Source: WTAW01 sp964540205 (lineage in GTDB: Bacteria > Acidobacteriota > Aminicenantia > Aminicenantales > Aminicenantaceae). Taken from it: a stretch of 21,544 nucleotides of DNA. Of this stretch, positions 14,894-21,493 are shown one piece after another. Numbering within the stretch: the first letter of the stretch is position 1; each line of letters starts with the position of its first letter. Location of the stretch: positions 1-21,544 of the forward strand of contig CAZIMJ010000371.1 in NCBI GenBank assembly GCA_964540205.1. The letters are read 5' to 3'. The position numbers and the translations under genes were made by a program. The notes beneath the pieces were generated by a model, which saw only the letters and a program-made list of their open reading frames with translations, searched no databases and was not told the origin of the DNA.

Positions 14894-15235
14894 TTATCCT
14901 GAATCCTTCTTATATCTTCTCATGAATTCATCTAGATCTTCTTCAAGAAAAAGATACTCTTTGCCCGGCTTGTAATGAGGAATTTTGTCCTCCTTAATCC
15001 ATCTTCGGATCGTGACAGTGGATTTATTAAGGTATTCAGCTGCACTATTCAAATTTAGCCATTGCTTAAAATCATCCATATATTGACTGATGAAGAGAAG
15101 TTCGATACCTACGACTCCCCCCTGAGCGTCGATATCGACATTGCAATAATCAGACACAGGTATCGTGTTGGTTATTTTTTTTCTAGATAGCTTTATGTAT
15201 CCCGAATCCGCCTTTCTATCGATTGTAATATTCAT
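14894..15235 (-). CDS. DUF2283 domain fused to an excisionase-type helix-turn-helix; probable antitoxin
   Basis: 113 residues in two parts. Residues 1-50 match the DUF2283 fold (SGYIKLSRKKI, then YCNVDIDAQGGVVGIELL, the usual D-x-D-x-x-G-x-V-x-G-I-E pattern). Residues 60-107 form a MerR/excisionase-like DNA-binding domain (NLNSAAEYLNKSTVTIRRWI, then KIPHYKPGKEYLFLEEDLDEF). DUF2283 proteins are recurrent partners of DUF4258 toxins; here the upstream neighbour is DUF4258, 19 bases away, with AAAGGAGG just before this ATG. The added HTH would let the antitoxin bind its own promoter directly. Toxin-antitoxin function rests on this neighbourhood and is not demonstrated. Confidence 0.78.
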   Translation of the reverse strand: MNITIDRKADSGYIKLSRKKITNTIPVSDYCNVDIDAQGGVVGIELLFISQYMDDFKQWLNLNSAAEYLNKSTVTIRRWIKEDKIPHYKPGKEYLFLEEDLDEFMRRYKKDSG

Positions 15236-15254
15236 TTGGCCTCCTTTCTCGCCA

Positions 15255-15485
15255 TCATGGTTTCAGCATTGCCGTTATAATGATTTTTTTCTTTCCCTTA
15301 GGAACATATACAACTCTTATTTTCTTATCTTTTCCAATCTCTTTGATAACATTGATTTCCCCATGTTTTCCTGCGTAGGAGATATCTGGAAATTCTAATG
15401 CATCTTTTAGATCTTCGACCGATATGTTTCTTTCTTCCATTCTTTGTTTTGCATGATCTGTGAGAACATATTCTTTATTCATCAT
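15255..15485 (-). CDS. DUF4258 protein, probable toxin of a type II module
   Basis: 76 residues from the first of two consecutive ATGs. The DUF4258 signature T-D-H-A-x-x-R-M-x-x-R-x-I appears at 9-21 (TDHAKQRMEERNISVEDLKD), followed by a beta sheet ending RVVYVPKGKKKIIITAMLKP, as in small RelE-like proteins. The family is paired with DUF2283 antitoxins, and the toxin-first order matches what is seen here. No Shine-Dalgarno precedes the start. A near-consensus promoter ends one base before the first ATG, so the mRNA may begin at the second ATG (15482), making it leaderless. The activity, probably RNA cleavage, is inferred from fold class only. Confidence 0.75.
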   Translation of the reverse strand: MMNKEYVLTDHAKQRMEERNISVEDLKDALEFPDISYAGKHGEINVIKEIGKDKKIRVVYVPKGKKKIIITAMLKP

Positions 15486-15486
15486 T

Positions 15487-15515
15487 ATTATAATTTAATA
15501 GTCTTTAATTATCAA
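15487..15515 (-). promoter_or_regulatory. Near-consensus promoter abutting the DUF4258 start codon
   Basis: On the minus strand TTGATA (15515-15510) and TATAAT (15492-15487) are separated by exactly 17 bases. The expected start near 15480 coincides with the tandem ATGs at 15485 and 15482, leaving no room for a leader. Confidence 0.55.
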
Positions 15516-15806
15516 TTGCTATCATTTTTTATCACTTAAGATCGAAAGATCTTCATAAGAAAAACGTTCCATTTGGCCTTGATTTCTCATCCCCTGCTTT
15601 TGTTCATCCAATAATCGCAATTTTGTTTATGTTCTGGAAGTTACAATGCTGAATATTAGTATGCTCGACAATGTTGTGACGAATTGTAAAACCGTGGCAC
15701 GCTCGTAGTACCGTGGATAGAGTATATGACTCAAGGTCCAAATTGCATAATCTTTATTTTTATGAAGTTATGTGTTATTTATAGATAAACAAATATTGGA
15801 GCAATA
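15516..15806. other. Gene-free stretch between the two toxin-antitoxin modules
   Basis: No intact gene is visible. It holds the upstream region of the minus-strand module, a possible tRNA relic near 15699-15745, and the AT-rich upstream region of mntA, where I found no convincing -35. Confidence 0.45.
15699..15745 (+). other. Possible decayed tRNA-Arg fragment
   Basis: GCTCGTAG, then GTGGATAGAG, ATGACT and AAGGTCC occur in the order and approximate spacing of the 5' half of the two tRNA-Arg genes (CCGTAGCTC, GGATAGAGC, AGGTC). No anticodon stem, T arm or acceptor pairing can be made, so it would be non-functional. The resemblance is partial and may be chance. Confidence 0.3.
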
Positions 15807-16103
15807 ATGAAAACAGTAGATGAGCTAAAAAGGATTCTTTCTGAGCATAAGCCAGAAATAAAGAAGATATTTAAGGTGAAATCTATTGGTATTTTTGGTT
15901 CATATGTCAGAGGCAAATCCAATAAAAGAAGTGACGTTGATGTTCTAGTAGAGTTCTCAGAACCCATTGGGATGTTTGTATTTTTGGATTTAGAGGAATA
16001 CCTGCAAGGCATTTTCGGTTTGAAAGTGGACCTAGTATCTAAGAAGGCCTTAAAACCGAAGATCGGTGAAAATATTCTTAATGAAGTTGTATATATATGG
16101 TAA
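15807..16103 (+). CDS. mntA: MntA-type minimal nucleotidyltransferase, antitoxin
   Basis: 98 residues, the usual size of a MNT-domain antitoxin. The polymerase-beta-like active site is complete: GSYVRG at 31-36, the acidic pair Asp43 and Asp45 in RSDVDVLVEF, and a third carboxylate Asp75 in LKVDLVS. In characterised pairs MntA transfers AMP to a tyrosine of HepT and so inactivates it. GGAG lies 8 bases before ATG. The 3' end overlaps hepT by 7 bases (ATGGTAA), implying translational coupling. The partner gene with its motif intact supports a functional module. Confidence 0.9.
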   Translation: MKTVDELKRILSEHKPEIKKIFKVKSIGIFGSYVRGKSNKRSDVDVLVEFSEPIGMFVFLDLEEYLQGIFGLKVDLVSKKALKPKIGENILNEVVYIW

Positions 16104-16444
16104 ATAGAGTCTATACGGATTATATTCAGGATATTCTAGATTCCATCCAAGATATCGAGAATTTCATTCAGGAAATGAGCTTTGATGACTTCAAGGATGA
16201 CCGAAAAACAATAAACGCAGTTGTTCGTAGTATTGAGATAATAGGTGAAGCATCGAAAAAAATTCCCAAGAGCCTAAGGGATTCTCAACCAGAGATTCCT
16301 TGGAAAAAGATAGCTGGAATGAGAGATAAGCTGACACATGCATATTTTGGAATCGATTTAGAAATCATTTGGAAAGTTGCATCTGAAGAGATAAAAAAAA
16401 TAAAACCAGGCATTTTAAAGATCCAGGGTAGTCTTCAAGAATAA
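16097..16444 (+). CDS. hepT: HepT-like ribonuclease toxin (DUF86/HEPN)
   Basis: 115 residues, all helical. The HEPN catalytic motif R-x4-H-x-Y is intact: Arg76, His81 and Tyr83 in RDKLTHAYF, preceded by the typical NAVVRSIEIIGEASKKIP and PWKKIAGMRD. HepT toxins act as RNases in the cytosol, cutting mRNA or tRNA, and Tyr83 is the residue AMPylated by MntA in known pairs. It overlaps mntA by 7 bases. Its stop lies only 6 bases before the 5' end of tRNA-Arg(UCG), so the module is wedged against that tRNA. Confidence 0.9.
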   Translation: MVNRVYTDYIQDILDSIQDIENFIQEMSFDDFKDDRKTINAVVRSIEIIGEASKKIPKSLRDSQPEIPWKKIAGMRDKLTHAYFGIDLEIIWKVASEEIKKIKPGILKIQGSLQE

Positions 16445-16450
16445 TTAGGT

Positions 16451-16526
16451 GCGCCCGTAGCTCAGCGGATAGAGCGGTGGACTTCGAATCCAAAGGTCTG
16501 GGGTTCAAATCCCTCCGGGCGTGCCA
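16451..16526 (+). tRNA. tRNA-Arg (anticodon UCG)
   Basis: 76 bases with acceptor GCGCCCG/CGGGCGT, D arm GCTCAGCGGATAGAGC (one base shorter than the ACG tRNA), anticodon loop CTTCGAA giving UCG, T loop TTCAAAT and encoded CCA. Two stem-end pairs, 27-43 and 49-65, do not match, but the inner pairs are good. It would read CGA and CGG. It lies 6 bases after hepT and runs directly into a terminator. Confidence 0.93.
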
Positions 16527-16546
16527 GGAGTTTCCCCTGGTTTTTT
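16524..16546 (+). terminator. Rho-independent terminator of tRNA-Arg(UCG)
   Basis: CCAGGAG and CCCCTGG pair with a single A-C mismatch around loop TTT, followed by six T residues (16541-16546). The 5' arm starts with the CCA end of the tRNA, so terminator and mature 3' end overlap. Confidence 0.7.
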
Positions 16547-16890
16547 GGGGTAATTCTTAGTTTTATCTTTTATACTATATACCCGTAGTTTCAGCAGGAT
16601 TAAACAATTTTTGGCACACATCTGTCACATGGGGATAAGTCTATCCCCCTTCCTTTCCCTATTTGTCTAGCTGGTTAGACGATTCTGTCCAATCCATTAA
16701 CCAAGGCTTGTGAATTTTAAGTTAATTTTCGATTTCTATCAAAAACCCTAGACACCCAAAGCCCCCTTTTAGTCATGGGCAGGGTAAAGTGAATTGTCTA
16801 CACACCTACGCTATATCTTCTATAGTTTTTTAATTCCTTAGAGAAAATTGCGATAGTTTTTACTCGCGTAAATACTGCCTGATAACAGAA
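16547..16890. other. Gene-free stretch
   Basis: AT-rich sequence without a supported gene on either strand, and no RNA, promoter or repeat I could recognise. It lies directly downstream of a tRNA gene, a common insertion site, but no copy of the tRNA 3' end was found elsewhere in the window. Confidence 0.4.
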
Positions 16891-17127
16891 TCATTTTATT
16901 CTCTTAAACTTGCAGCTATTTCCATCATTGCTATATAAATAAATATCTGTATCCCCCTGATATAGCATCTCCACTTCCATGCCTTTCTTTATCCAAGCCA
17001 AATCACAAGCTTCTGCTCGCCTTAAAACTAGCTTCTTTGTGGTTCCTACCTGTACCGTAAAATCAATATAGCTTTTTATTTCCGAATTTAGTTGAAACGA
17101 AACAGGAGCCAGGATTATGGGGCGTGT
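16891..17127 (-). pseudogene. Unidentified coding remnant downstream of typA
   Basis: The minus strand is open for 78 codons from just after a TAA (17130-17128) to TGA (16893-16891) but has no ATG, GTG or TTG in its first half. The translation looks like genuine protein: SFQLNSEIKSYIDFTVQV, KKLVLRRAEACDLAWIKKGM, EVEMLYQGDTDIYLY, then a basic end KFKRIK. The pattern suggests a small beta-barrel such as a TOBE- or OB-like C-terminal domain; I cannot name the family. It begins 10 bases past the TypA stop in another frame. It may be the 3' end of a deleted gene, or a gene with a non-standard start (CTG at about 17112). Confidence 0.4.
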
Positions 17128-17137
17128 TTATTATGAT

Positions 17138-18970
17138 TCACATGGCTGCCCTGGACTGTCCAGCTCGAAATCTATTCCTGGCATCTCCCGAAAGTATGCT
17201 TTTTCTCATGCGGACAGACAAAGGAGTGATTTCTACCATTTCATCTTCTTTTATGAAACTGATTGCCCGCCCCAATGTCATTTTTCTTGAGGGGGGTAAT
17301 ACGCGGATGATATCAGAGGTAGAACTTCTCATATTAGTAAGATTCTTTTCCTTGCAGGGATTTATGCAGAGGTCATTGTCCTTTTTATGTTCTCCCACTA
17401 TCATTCCTTCATAAACATGGTCGCCCTGAACAATGAACATCGTCCCTCTCGGGGAAAGGTTATCCAGCGCGTAAGTGGCAGCTTTTCCCTGACGGTCGGC
17501 AACAAGCGAGCCTGTAACACGTTTTGAAAAGTTTCCCCTGTATTCCTCATAACCTTTCAGGTAAGAATTAATCACGCCTGTTCCGGCTGTGTCTATAATG
17601 AATTCATTGCGATAACCTATAAGCGACCGTGACGGTATGGTAAATTCCATGCGAACTCTGCTGGTGCTGCCATTGATGAGCTTTTCCATTTTACCTTTTC
17701 TTTTAGATAACTTTTCAGTGATGATTCCAATACATCCCTCACTGCAATCAATAAACAAATATTCTATAGGTTCGTGCAACTTGCCGTTTACCTGCTTATA
17801 AATAATCTTCGGGGCGCCTACGTTGAGTTCAAACCCTTCCCTGGCCATTGTTTCTATTAATGTTTCCATTTGAAATTCGCCCCTTCCCTTGACGATAAAT
17901 GCATTGGAATTCTGGGTGGTTTCAAGCTGTATGGCTACATTAAGAAGCGTTTCTTTTATTAATCTTTCATGTATTTTTCTGGACTGGACAAATTCCCCCT
18001 CCCTCCCGGAAAAAGGCGAAGTATTTACACTGAAAAGCATTGAAAGAGTTGGCTCATCAACGCTAATCCTTTTTAACGCTTTCGGATTTTCTTTTGTACA
18101 AATGGTATCCCCGATTTGTACATCTTCAATGCCCGCAAGCGTTACGATATCCCCCTGTTTTACTATTTCAGCTTCCTTTAATTCCACACCATCATAGGTC
18201 TGGACCTTCATTACCCGCAGTGGCTCTATTTTGCCGTCCTTTTTCAAGCAGACAAGTTCATTGCTGCTTTCCGCTGTTCCGTTAAATATTTTACCTATGG
18301 CAAGACGCCCCAAATAATCCGAATAGCCAAGGTCACAAACCAGCATTTGAAAAGGTTCTTCGGGGTCATAAGAAGGCGCAGGGATATCTTCTAAAATAGC
18401 ATCAAAAAGAACCTGCAGGTCCTTTCCCTGTTCATCAACTGTTTTTTGCGCTATTCCGTTTCTGCCGATTGAATAAAGTACAGGAAATTCAATCTGCTTA
18501 TCCGATGCATCAAGATCCATGAACATCTGATAAATATCATTAAGCACATCCCGGGGCCTGGCATCTTTTCGGTCAATTTTATTAATAACTACAATTATTT
18601 TCTTGTCAGCCTCAAGGGCCTTTTTTAAAACATACCGCGTCTGTGCAAGAGGACCTTCGGCGGCATCTACTAGCAGTATTGCGCCGTCCGCCATTTTTAA
18701 TCCGCGTTCTACTTCTCCCCCAAAATCGGCGTGTCCGGGCGTGTCTATAATGTTTATCTTTACATCTTTCCACCAGATGGAACAGTTTTTGGCGGTGATT
18801 GTTAGGCCGCGCTCCCGCTCAAGTTCCATATTATCCATTATCCTTTCAACAACTTTCTGCCGCTGTTTGAAAGTTCCGCTCTGCTTCAGCATATGATCAA
18901 CAAGCGTAGTTTTGCCGTGGTCAACGTGCGCAATGATTGCGATATTCCTTATGTTTTCTTTTCTTTTCAT
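17138..18970 (-). CDS. typA: Ribosome-associated translational GTPase TypA/BipA
   Basis: 610 residues, normal for the family. It contains GTPase motifs AHVDHGKTTL (14-23), DTPGHADFGGEVERG (near 80) and NKIDRKDARP (near 130), then EF-Tu-like domain II, EF-G-like domain III/V segments (GRGEFQMETLIETMAREGFE, REGFELNVGAPKIIYK) and the C-terminal domain typical of TypA (GQGKAATYALDNL appears as RQGKAATYALDNL; ends EITPLSVRMRKSILSGDARN). TypA binds 70S ribosomes and supports large-subunit assembly and growth at low temperature or under stress. I chose ATG 18970, giving MKRKENIRNIAIIAHVDHGK as in the family; the frame extends 30 codons upstream without homology. The ribosome site is weak. No downstream terminator is visible. 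Confidence 0.95.
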   Translation of the reverse strand: MKRKENIRNIAIIAHVDHGKTTLVDHMLKQSGTFKQRQKVVERIMDNMELERERGLTITAKNCSIWWKDVKINIIDTPGHADFGGEVERGLKMADGAILLVDAAEGPLAQTRYVLKKALEADKKIIVVINKIDRKDARPRDVLNDIYQMFMDLDASDKQIEFPVLYSIGRNGIAQKTVDEQGKDLQVLFDAILEDIPAPSYDPEEPFQMLVCDLGYSDYLGRLAIGKIFNGTAESSNELVCLKKDGKIEPLRVMKVQTYDGVELKEAEIVKQGDIVTLAGIEDVQIGDTICTKENPKALKRISVDEPTLSMLFSVNTSPFSGREGEFVQSRKIHERLIKETLLNVAIQLETTQNSNAFIVKGRGEFQMETLIETMAREGFELNVGAPKIIYKQVNGKLHEPIEYLFIDCSEGCIGIITEKLSKRKGKMEKLINGSTSRVRMEFTIPSRSLIGYRNEFIIDTAGTGVINSYLKGYEEYRGNFSKRVTGSLVADRQGKAATYALDNLSPRGTMFIVQGDHVYEGMIVGEHKKDNDLCINPCKEKNLTNMRSSTSDIIRVLPPSRKMTLGRAISFIKEDEMVEITPLSVRMRKSILSGDARNRFRAGQSRAAM

Positions 18971-19407
18971 TTTATATATCTGTTCCAGTGTGTTTCTTAA
19001 GGAAAAATGTATGTAGTATAAATTGTATGGATTTCGCTTCCCGAGACCGACTCTGGTCAAAATCAGGACTTCGTCATGGACATATCCGACTTTCAGTTAA
19101 AGAGCTTAGGAACAGGGGCTAAAAACTGCATTATTACTACCTTTTGTGTCAATCCGGCGTCAGTTTACTCCTTTGGAATAAGAACTTTAGGGGCAAATAT
19201 TCGTAAAGAACGGCTTTCCCTCGGGTTTAACCAGTGTCAGAGTTCTCAAAAGCGTCTGGGGTGGCCTTTTCCGGGGTTATAGCTTATGAAAAGAACACGA
19301 TCTCACATTCTATAACTTTTATATTATACAAAAGATAGCCAACGCATTGCAAATCAAGGAAACTAAGCTCTTTCCTGATGCACCGACAAAAGCAAAGGAT
19401 GCAATAG
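18971..19407. other. Intergenic region upstream of typA
   Basis: It should contain the typA promoter. A TATACT box lies on the minus strand near 19017, but no -35 at proper distance was found. GACC and GGTC form a short weak hairpin near 19043-19058. No intact gene is present; short frames here have no family resemblance that I trust. Confidence 0.4.
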
Positions 19408-19632
19408 ATGTTATCTGTCCGAATCTCGCTGAACCGACACACCAACAGCAAAGAAAGACATCTAATTCACCCCAGATTTCACTTCCGACTCGCCAAACTC
19501 TGCGAACAGACAGAAAAAAAAGCCAAAGCCATAGAGCATTACGAGAAATTCCTCGACCTGTGGAAGGATGCTGACCCGGAGATCGCTGAGGTTGATGATG
19601 CGAGGGAGAGGCTGACTGGGTTGAGGCAATAG
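19408..19632 (+). pseudogene. Remnant of a TPR-protein 3' end (debris copy 2, longest)
   Basis: A 74-codon frame whose last 50 codons are a TPR helix pair plus tail: FHFRLAKLCEQTEKKAKAIE, HYEKFLDLWKDADPEIAEV, then DDARERLTGL and stop. In intact TPR-rich proteins (often fused to kinases or cyclases) this is the final repeat. Upstream codons fit nothing, and there is no ribosome site, so only the 3' end remains. The same tail recurs at 14620-14685 and 20108-20197. Confidence 0.65.
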
Positions 19633-19787
19633 CACAATGGCCCCGGCTTCCCTTGATTGACACGACGGCCTGACTCAAAATTCTGTCGGGAAATGGAAAT
19701 CCTAATATGCGTAAAAAAAGACATCCTAATGAAGTGATTTAAAAATTAGAAGAAATATGGTAAAAGTATCATTCAATAGGAAGGAAC

Positions 19788-19997
19788 ATGAACGCACATA
19801 ATCTGATTTACTGCCCCTTTTGTGGTCACGATTCTGTCAGGGATATCACTTCCAATCATCGCATCCGGCTGGCCAAAGAAGGTCCGCACGATCAAACCCA
19901 GGACTTCGATGTGAAGTTTTATCACTGTAACAAATGCAGCAGGGAGTTTGAGAGCACGGAAGATCAATTGAAGAAGATCAATTCCAAAAAAGAGTAA
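19788..19997 (+). CDS. Small zinc-ribbon protein
   Basis: 69 residues with two Cys pairs, C9-P-F-C12 and C47-N-K-C50, the arrangement of a zinc ribbon. Between them lies HDSVRDITSNHRIRLAKEGP, and the C-terminus is charged (STEDQLKKINSKKE). GGAAGGA lies directly upstream of ATG at suitable spacing, and the frame is intact, so it is very likely expressed. Zinc ribbons of this size bind nucleic acid or a protein partner; the exact role is unknown. It lies alone between two TPR remnants, with no operon partner. Confidence 0.75.
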   Translation: MNAHNLIYCPFCGHDSVRDITSNHRIRLAKEGPHDQTQDFDVKFYHCNKCSREFESTEDQLKKINSKKE

Positions 19998-20107
19998 CCG
20001 CCCCGGTCAGTCCTTGCGTCCATTGGCCTCAAAGTGGATCGGGCCTGAGGTTCCCAATTCGTTTTAGCCAAATTCGGACCACTCGTAGTATTTCTTAAGC
20101 GATGGTT

Positions 20108-20197
20108 TGTGATTTCCTCACCTTTAGGAAGGATGCCGACCCGGGGATAGCTGAGGTTGATGATGCAAAGAAAAGGCTGGCGGGGTTGAAAGATTAA
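20108..20197 (+). pseudogene. Remnant of a TPR-protein 3' end (debris copy 3)
   Basis: The frame reads FLTFRKDADPGIAEVDDAKK, then RLAGLKD and stop, aligning with FLDLWKDADPEIAEVDDARE of copy 2. Only the last 25 or so codons are recognisable and no start exists. It ends 46 bases before the cyclase-family gene. Confidence 0.6.
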
Positions 20198-20243
20198 TTA
20201 GCTTTATTGTATTTTAACGCCTAAAATTATACCAGGAGGAAAA

Positions 20244-21050
20244 ATGAGAAAAGCACTACTTTATTCAGCATTGGGTGTTGTTCTTATTTTGGTTATCTAT
20301 ATAAACAACGTTACTTCAGAGAAGAATCGAACGGAAATGGAGGATGTTGCTGACCTTTTACACAGCAAAACATTTGTAGATCTTACACATTCATTTTCTC
20401 CGTCGATTCCAATTCCAGACGGAATGCCGAAGCCAAAGCGTGAATCAATTTATGAGGGAGCTGTACAAATCTTCACTCATGTAGGACAGTATGGAACCCA
20501 TCTAGATGCGCCTGGCCATTTCCATAAAGGGATGCGATTAGTAGATTCAATCCCTGTTAATGAGTTTATCCTTAAGGGCTGTATGATTGATATATCTAAA
20601 CAATCATCAGAGAATCATGATTATCAACTCCAGCTTGTCGATATGAAAAATTGGGAAAAAGAGAATGGTCCTATTCCCCAGGGAGCGATTGTGATTTTAA
20701 GAACCGATTGGAGCAAGAGATGGCATGATCAGGAGGCCTTTTTCAATAAAGATGAGAAAGGACAAAAACATTATCCTGGATGGGGGAGAGAAGCTTTAGA
20801 ATATTTAATCGAGACGAGGAAGATAAGAGCAATTGCTCATGAAACCCCAGATACAGATAGTGGAATAAGTTGCGGAGTGAATAAGGGATGTTCACTTGAA
20901 TCATATGTATTAGAACAGAACCTTTGGCAAATCGAGAATCTGAATAATGCTGATAAGCTTCCATTGAGAAACTTCTTGGTCTTTGTAGGCGTTCCCAAAG
21001 GGGAACAAGTCACTGGTTTTCCAGTGCGTGTTTTTGCGATTTTGCCTTGA
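20244..21050 (+). CDS. Membrane-anchored cyclase-family hydrolase (kynurenine formamidase-like)
   Basis: 268 residues. Residues 4-22 are one hydrophobic segment (ALLYSALGVVLILVIYI) acting as an uncleaved anchor or signal, so the enzyme probably faces the periplasm. The metal-binding core is HVGQYGTHLDAPGHFHKG (79-96): His86, Asp88 and His92 match the H-x-G-T-H-x-D-x-P-x-H motif of the cyclase/KynB family (PF04199), while its first His is Gln82, a variant I recall from exported members. Later conserved parts are IVILRTDWSKRW, IRAIAHETPDTDSG and a C-terminal VFVGVPKGEQVTGFPVRVFA. The family hydrolyses formamides or other cyclic amides and esters with a divalent metal. AGGAGG lies 6 bases before ATG. 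The substrate is unknown; KynB itself is cytosolic, so kynurenine formamidase activity is doubtful. Confidence 0.85.
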   Translation: MRKALLYSALGVVLILVIYINNVTSEKNRTEMEDVADLLHSKTFVDLTHSFSPSIPIPDGMPKPKRESIYEGAVQIFTHVGQYGTHLDAPGHFHKGMRLVDSIPVNEFILKGCMIDISKQSSENHDYQLQLVDMKNWEKENGPIPQGAIVILRTDWSKRWHDQEAFFNKDEKGQKHYPGWGREALEYLIETRKIRAIAHETPDTDSGISCGVNKGCSLESYVLEQNLWQIENLNNADKLPLRNFLVFVGVPKGEQVTGFPVRVFAILP

Positions 21051-21123
21051 ATTATCAAAAGATGGAGTATCAGACTTCCCGTGTAAATCTCTTTTTCCTA
21101 ATTAATCATGTGAAGGCAAACGA

Positions 21124-21420
21124 TTGTTGGAAGATAGAATAGAAAGAGTGAGAATAGAAGATTATTCATTTGGAAGCATTACAATAGATGGTGAGGTTTA
21201 TACTAAGGATTTATGGATAATAAACGGGGAAATAACAAAGAGGGATAAAAGTATTGCTAAAAGCAAATTTGGCACTTCTCATAAAATACCCAGGAAAGAG
21301 CTAAAAAAAGTCATCACTCAGAAGACTAGAAGAGTCATAGTAGGTTCTGGAGATTCGGACTTGGTTTCCCTGACGGATAAAGCAGTGAAATATTTGGAAG
21401 AGAAGGTGGAGGTAACATGA
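21124..21420 (+). CDS. Mth938-like domain protein (DUF498)
   Basis: 98 residues from TTG 21124, chosen because GAAGG lies 7 bases upstream; GTG 21148 is another candidate. The core fits the Mth938/NDUFAF3 fold: IEDYSFGSITIDGEVYTKDL (11-30), then IPRKELKKVI and RRVIVGSGDSDLVSLTDKAV, where the family typically has VIIGTGQ-x-G followed by L-S. The W-W-R motif of many members is replaced by KRDKSIAKSKFG. Function is unknown in bacteria; NDUFAF3 helps assemble complex I in mitochondria. The stop lies 73 bases before the IS110 transposase ATG. Confidence 0.7.
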   Translation: MLEDRIERVRIEDYSFGSITIDGEVYTKDLWIINGEITKRDKSIAKSKFGTSHKIPRKELKKVITQKTRRVIVGSGDSDLVSLTDKAVKYLEEKVEVT

Positions 21421-21429
21421 TGACGTGAT

Positions 21430-21489
21430 GCACCTCCTCCGGGAGTTTGTTATACTTCCGGAAGAGCAAACAATCTATTTAGGAGGTGC
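21430..21489 (+). promoter_or_regulatory. Hairpin leader sequestering the transposase ribosome site
   Basis: GCACCTCCT (21430-21438) is a perfect complement of AGGAGGTGC (21481-21489), which contains the Shine-Dalgarno of the transposase. Inside, TCCGGGAG (21438-21445) pairs with CTTCCGGA (21455-21462) with one G-U pair; 21438 can serve only one of the stems. RNA read in from upstream would hide the ribosome site. Confidence 0.6.
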
Positions 21490-21493
21490 TTTA

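Noticed and set aside
19076..19282. Frame containing LGANIRKERLSLGFNQ, like the first helix of an XRE regulator
   Set aside because: Only one helix-like match, with no second helix, no ribosome site and no continuation.
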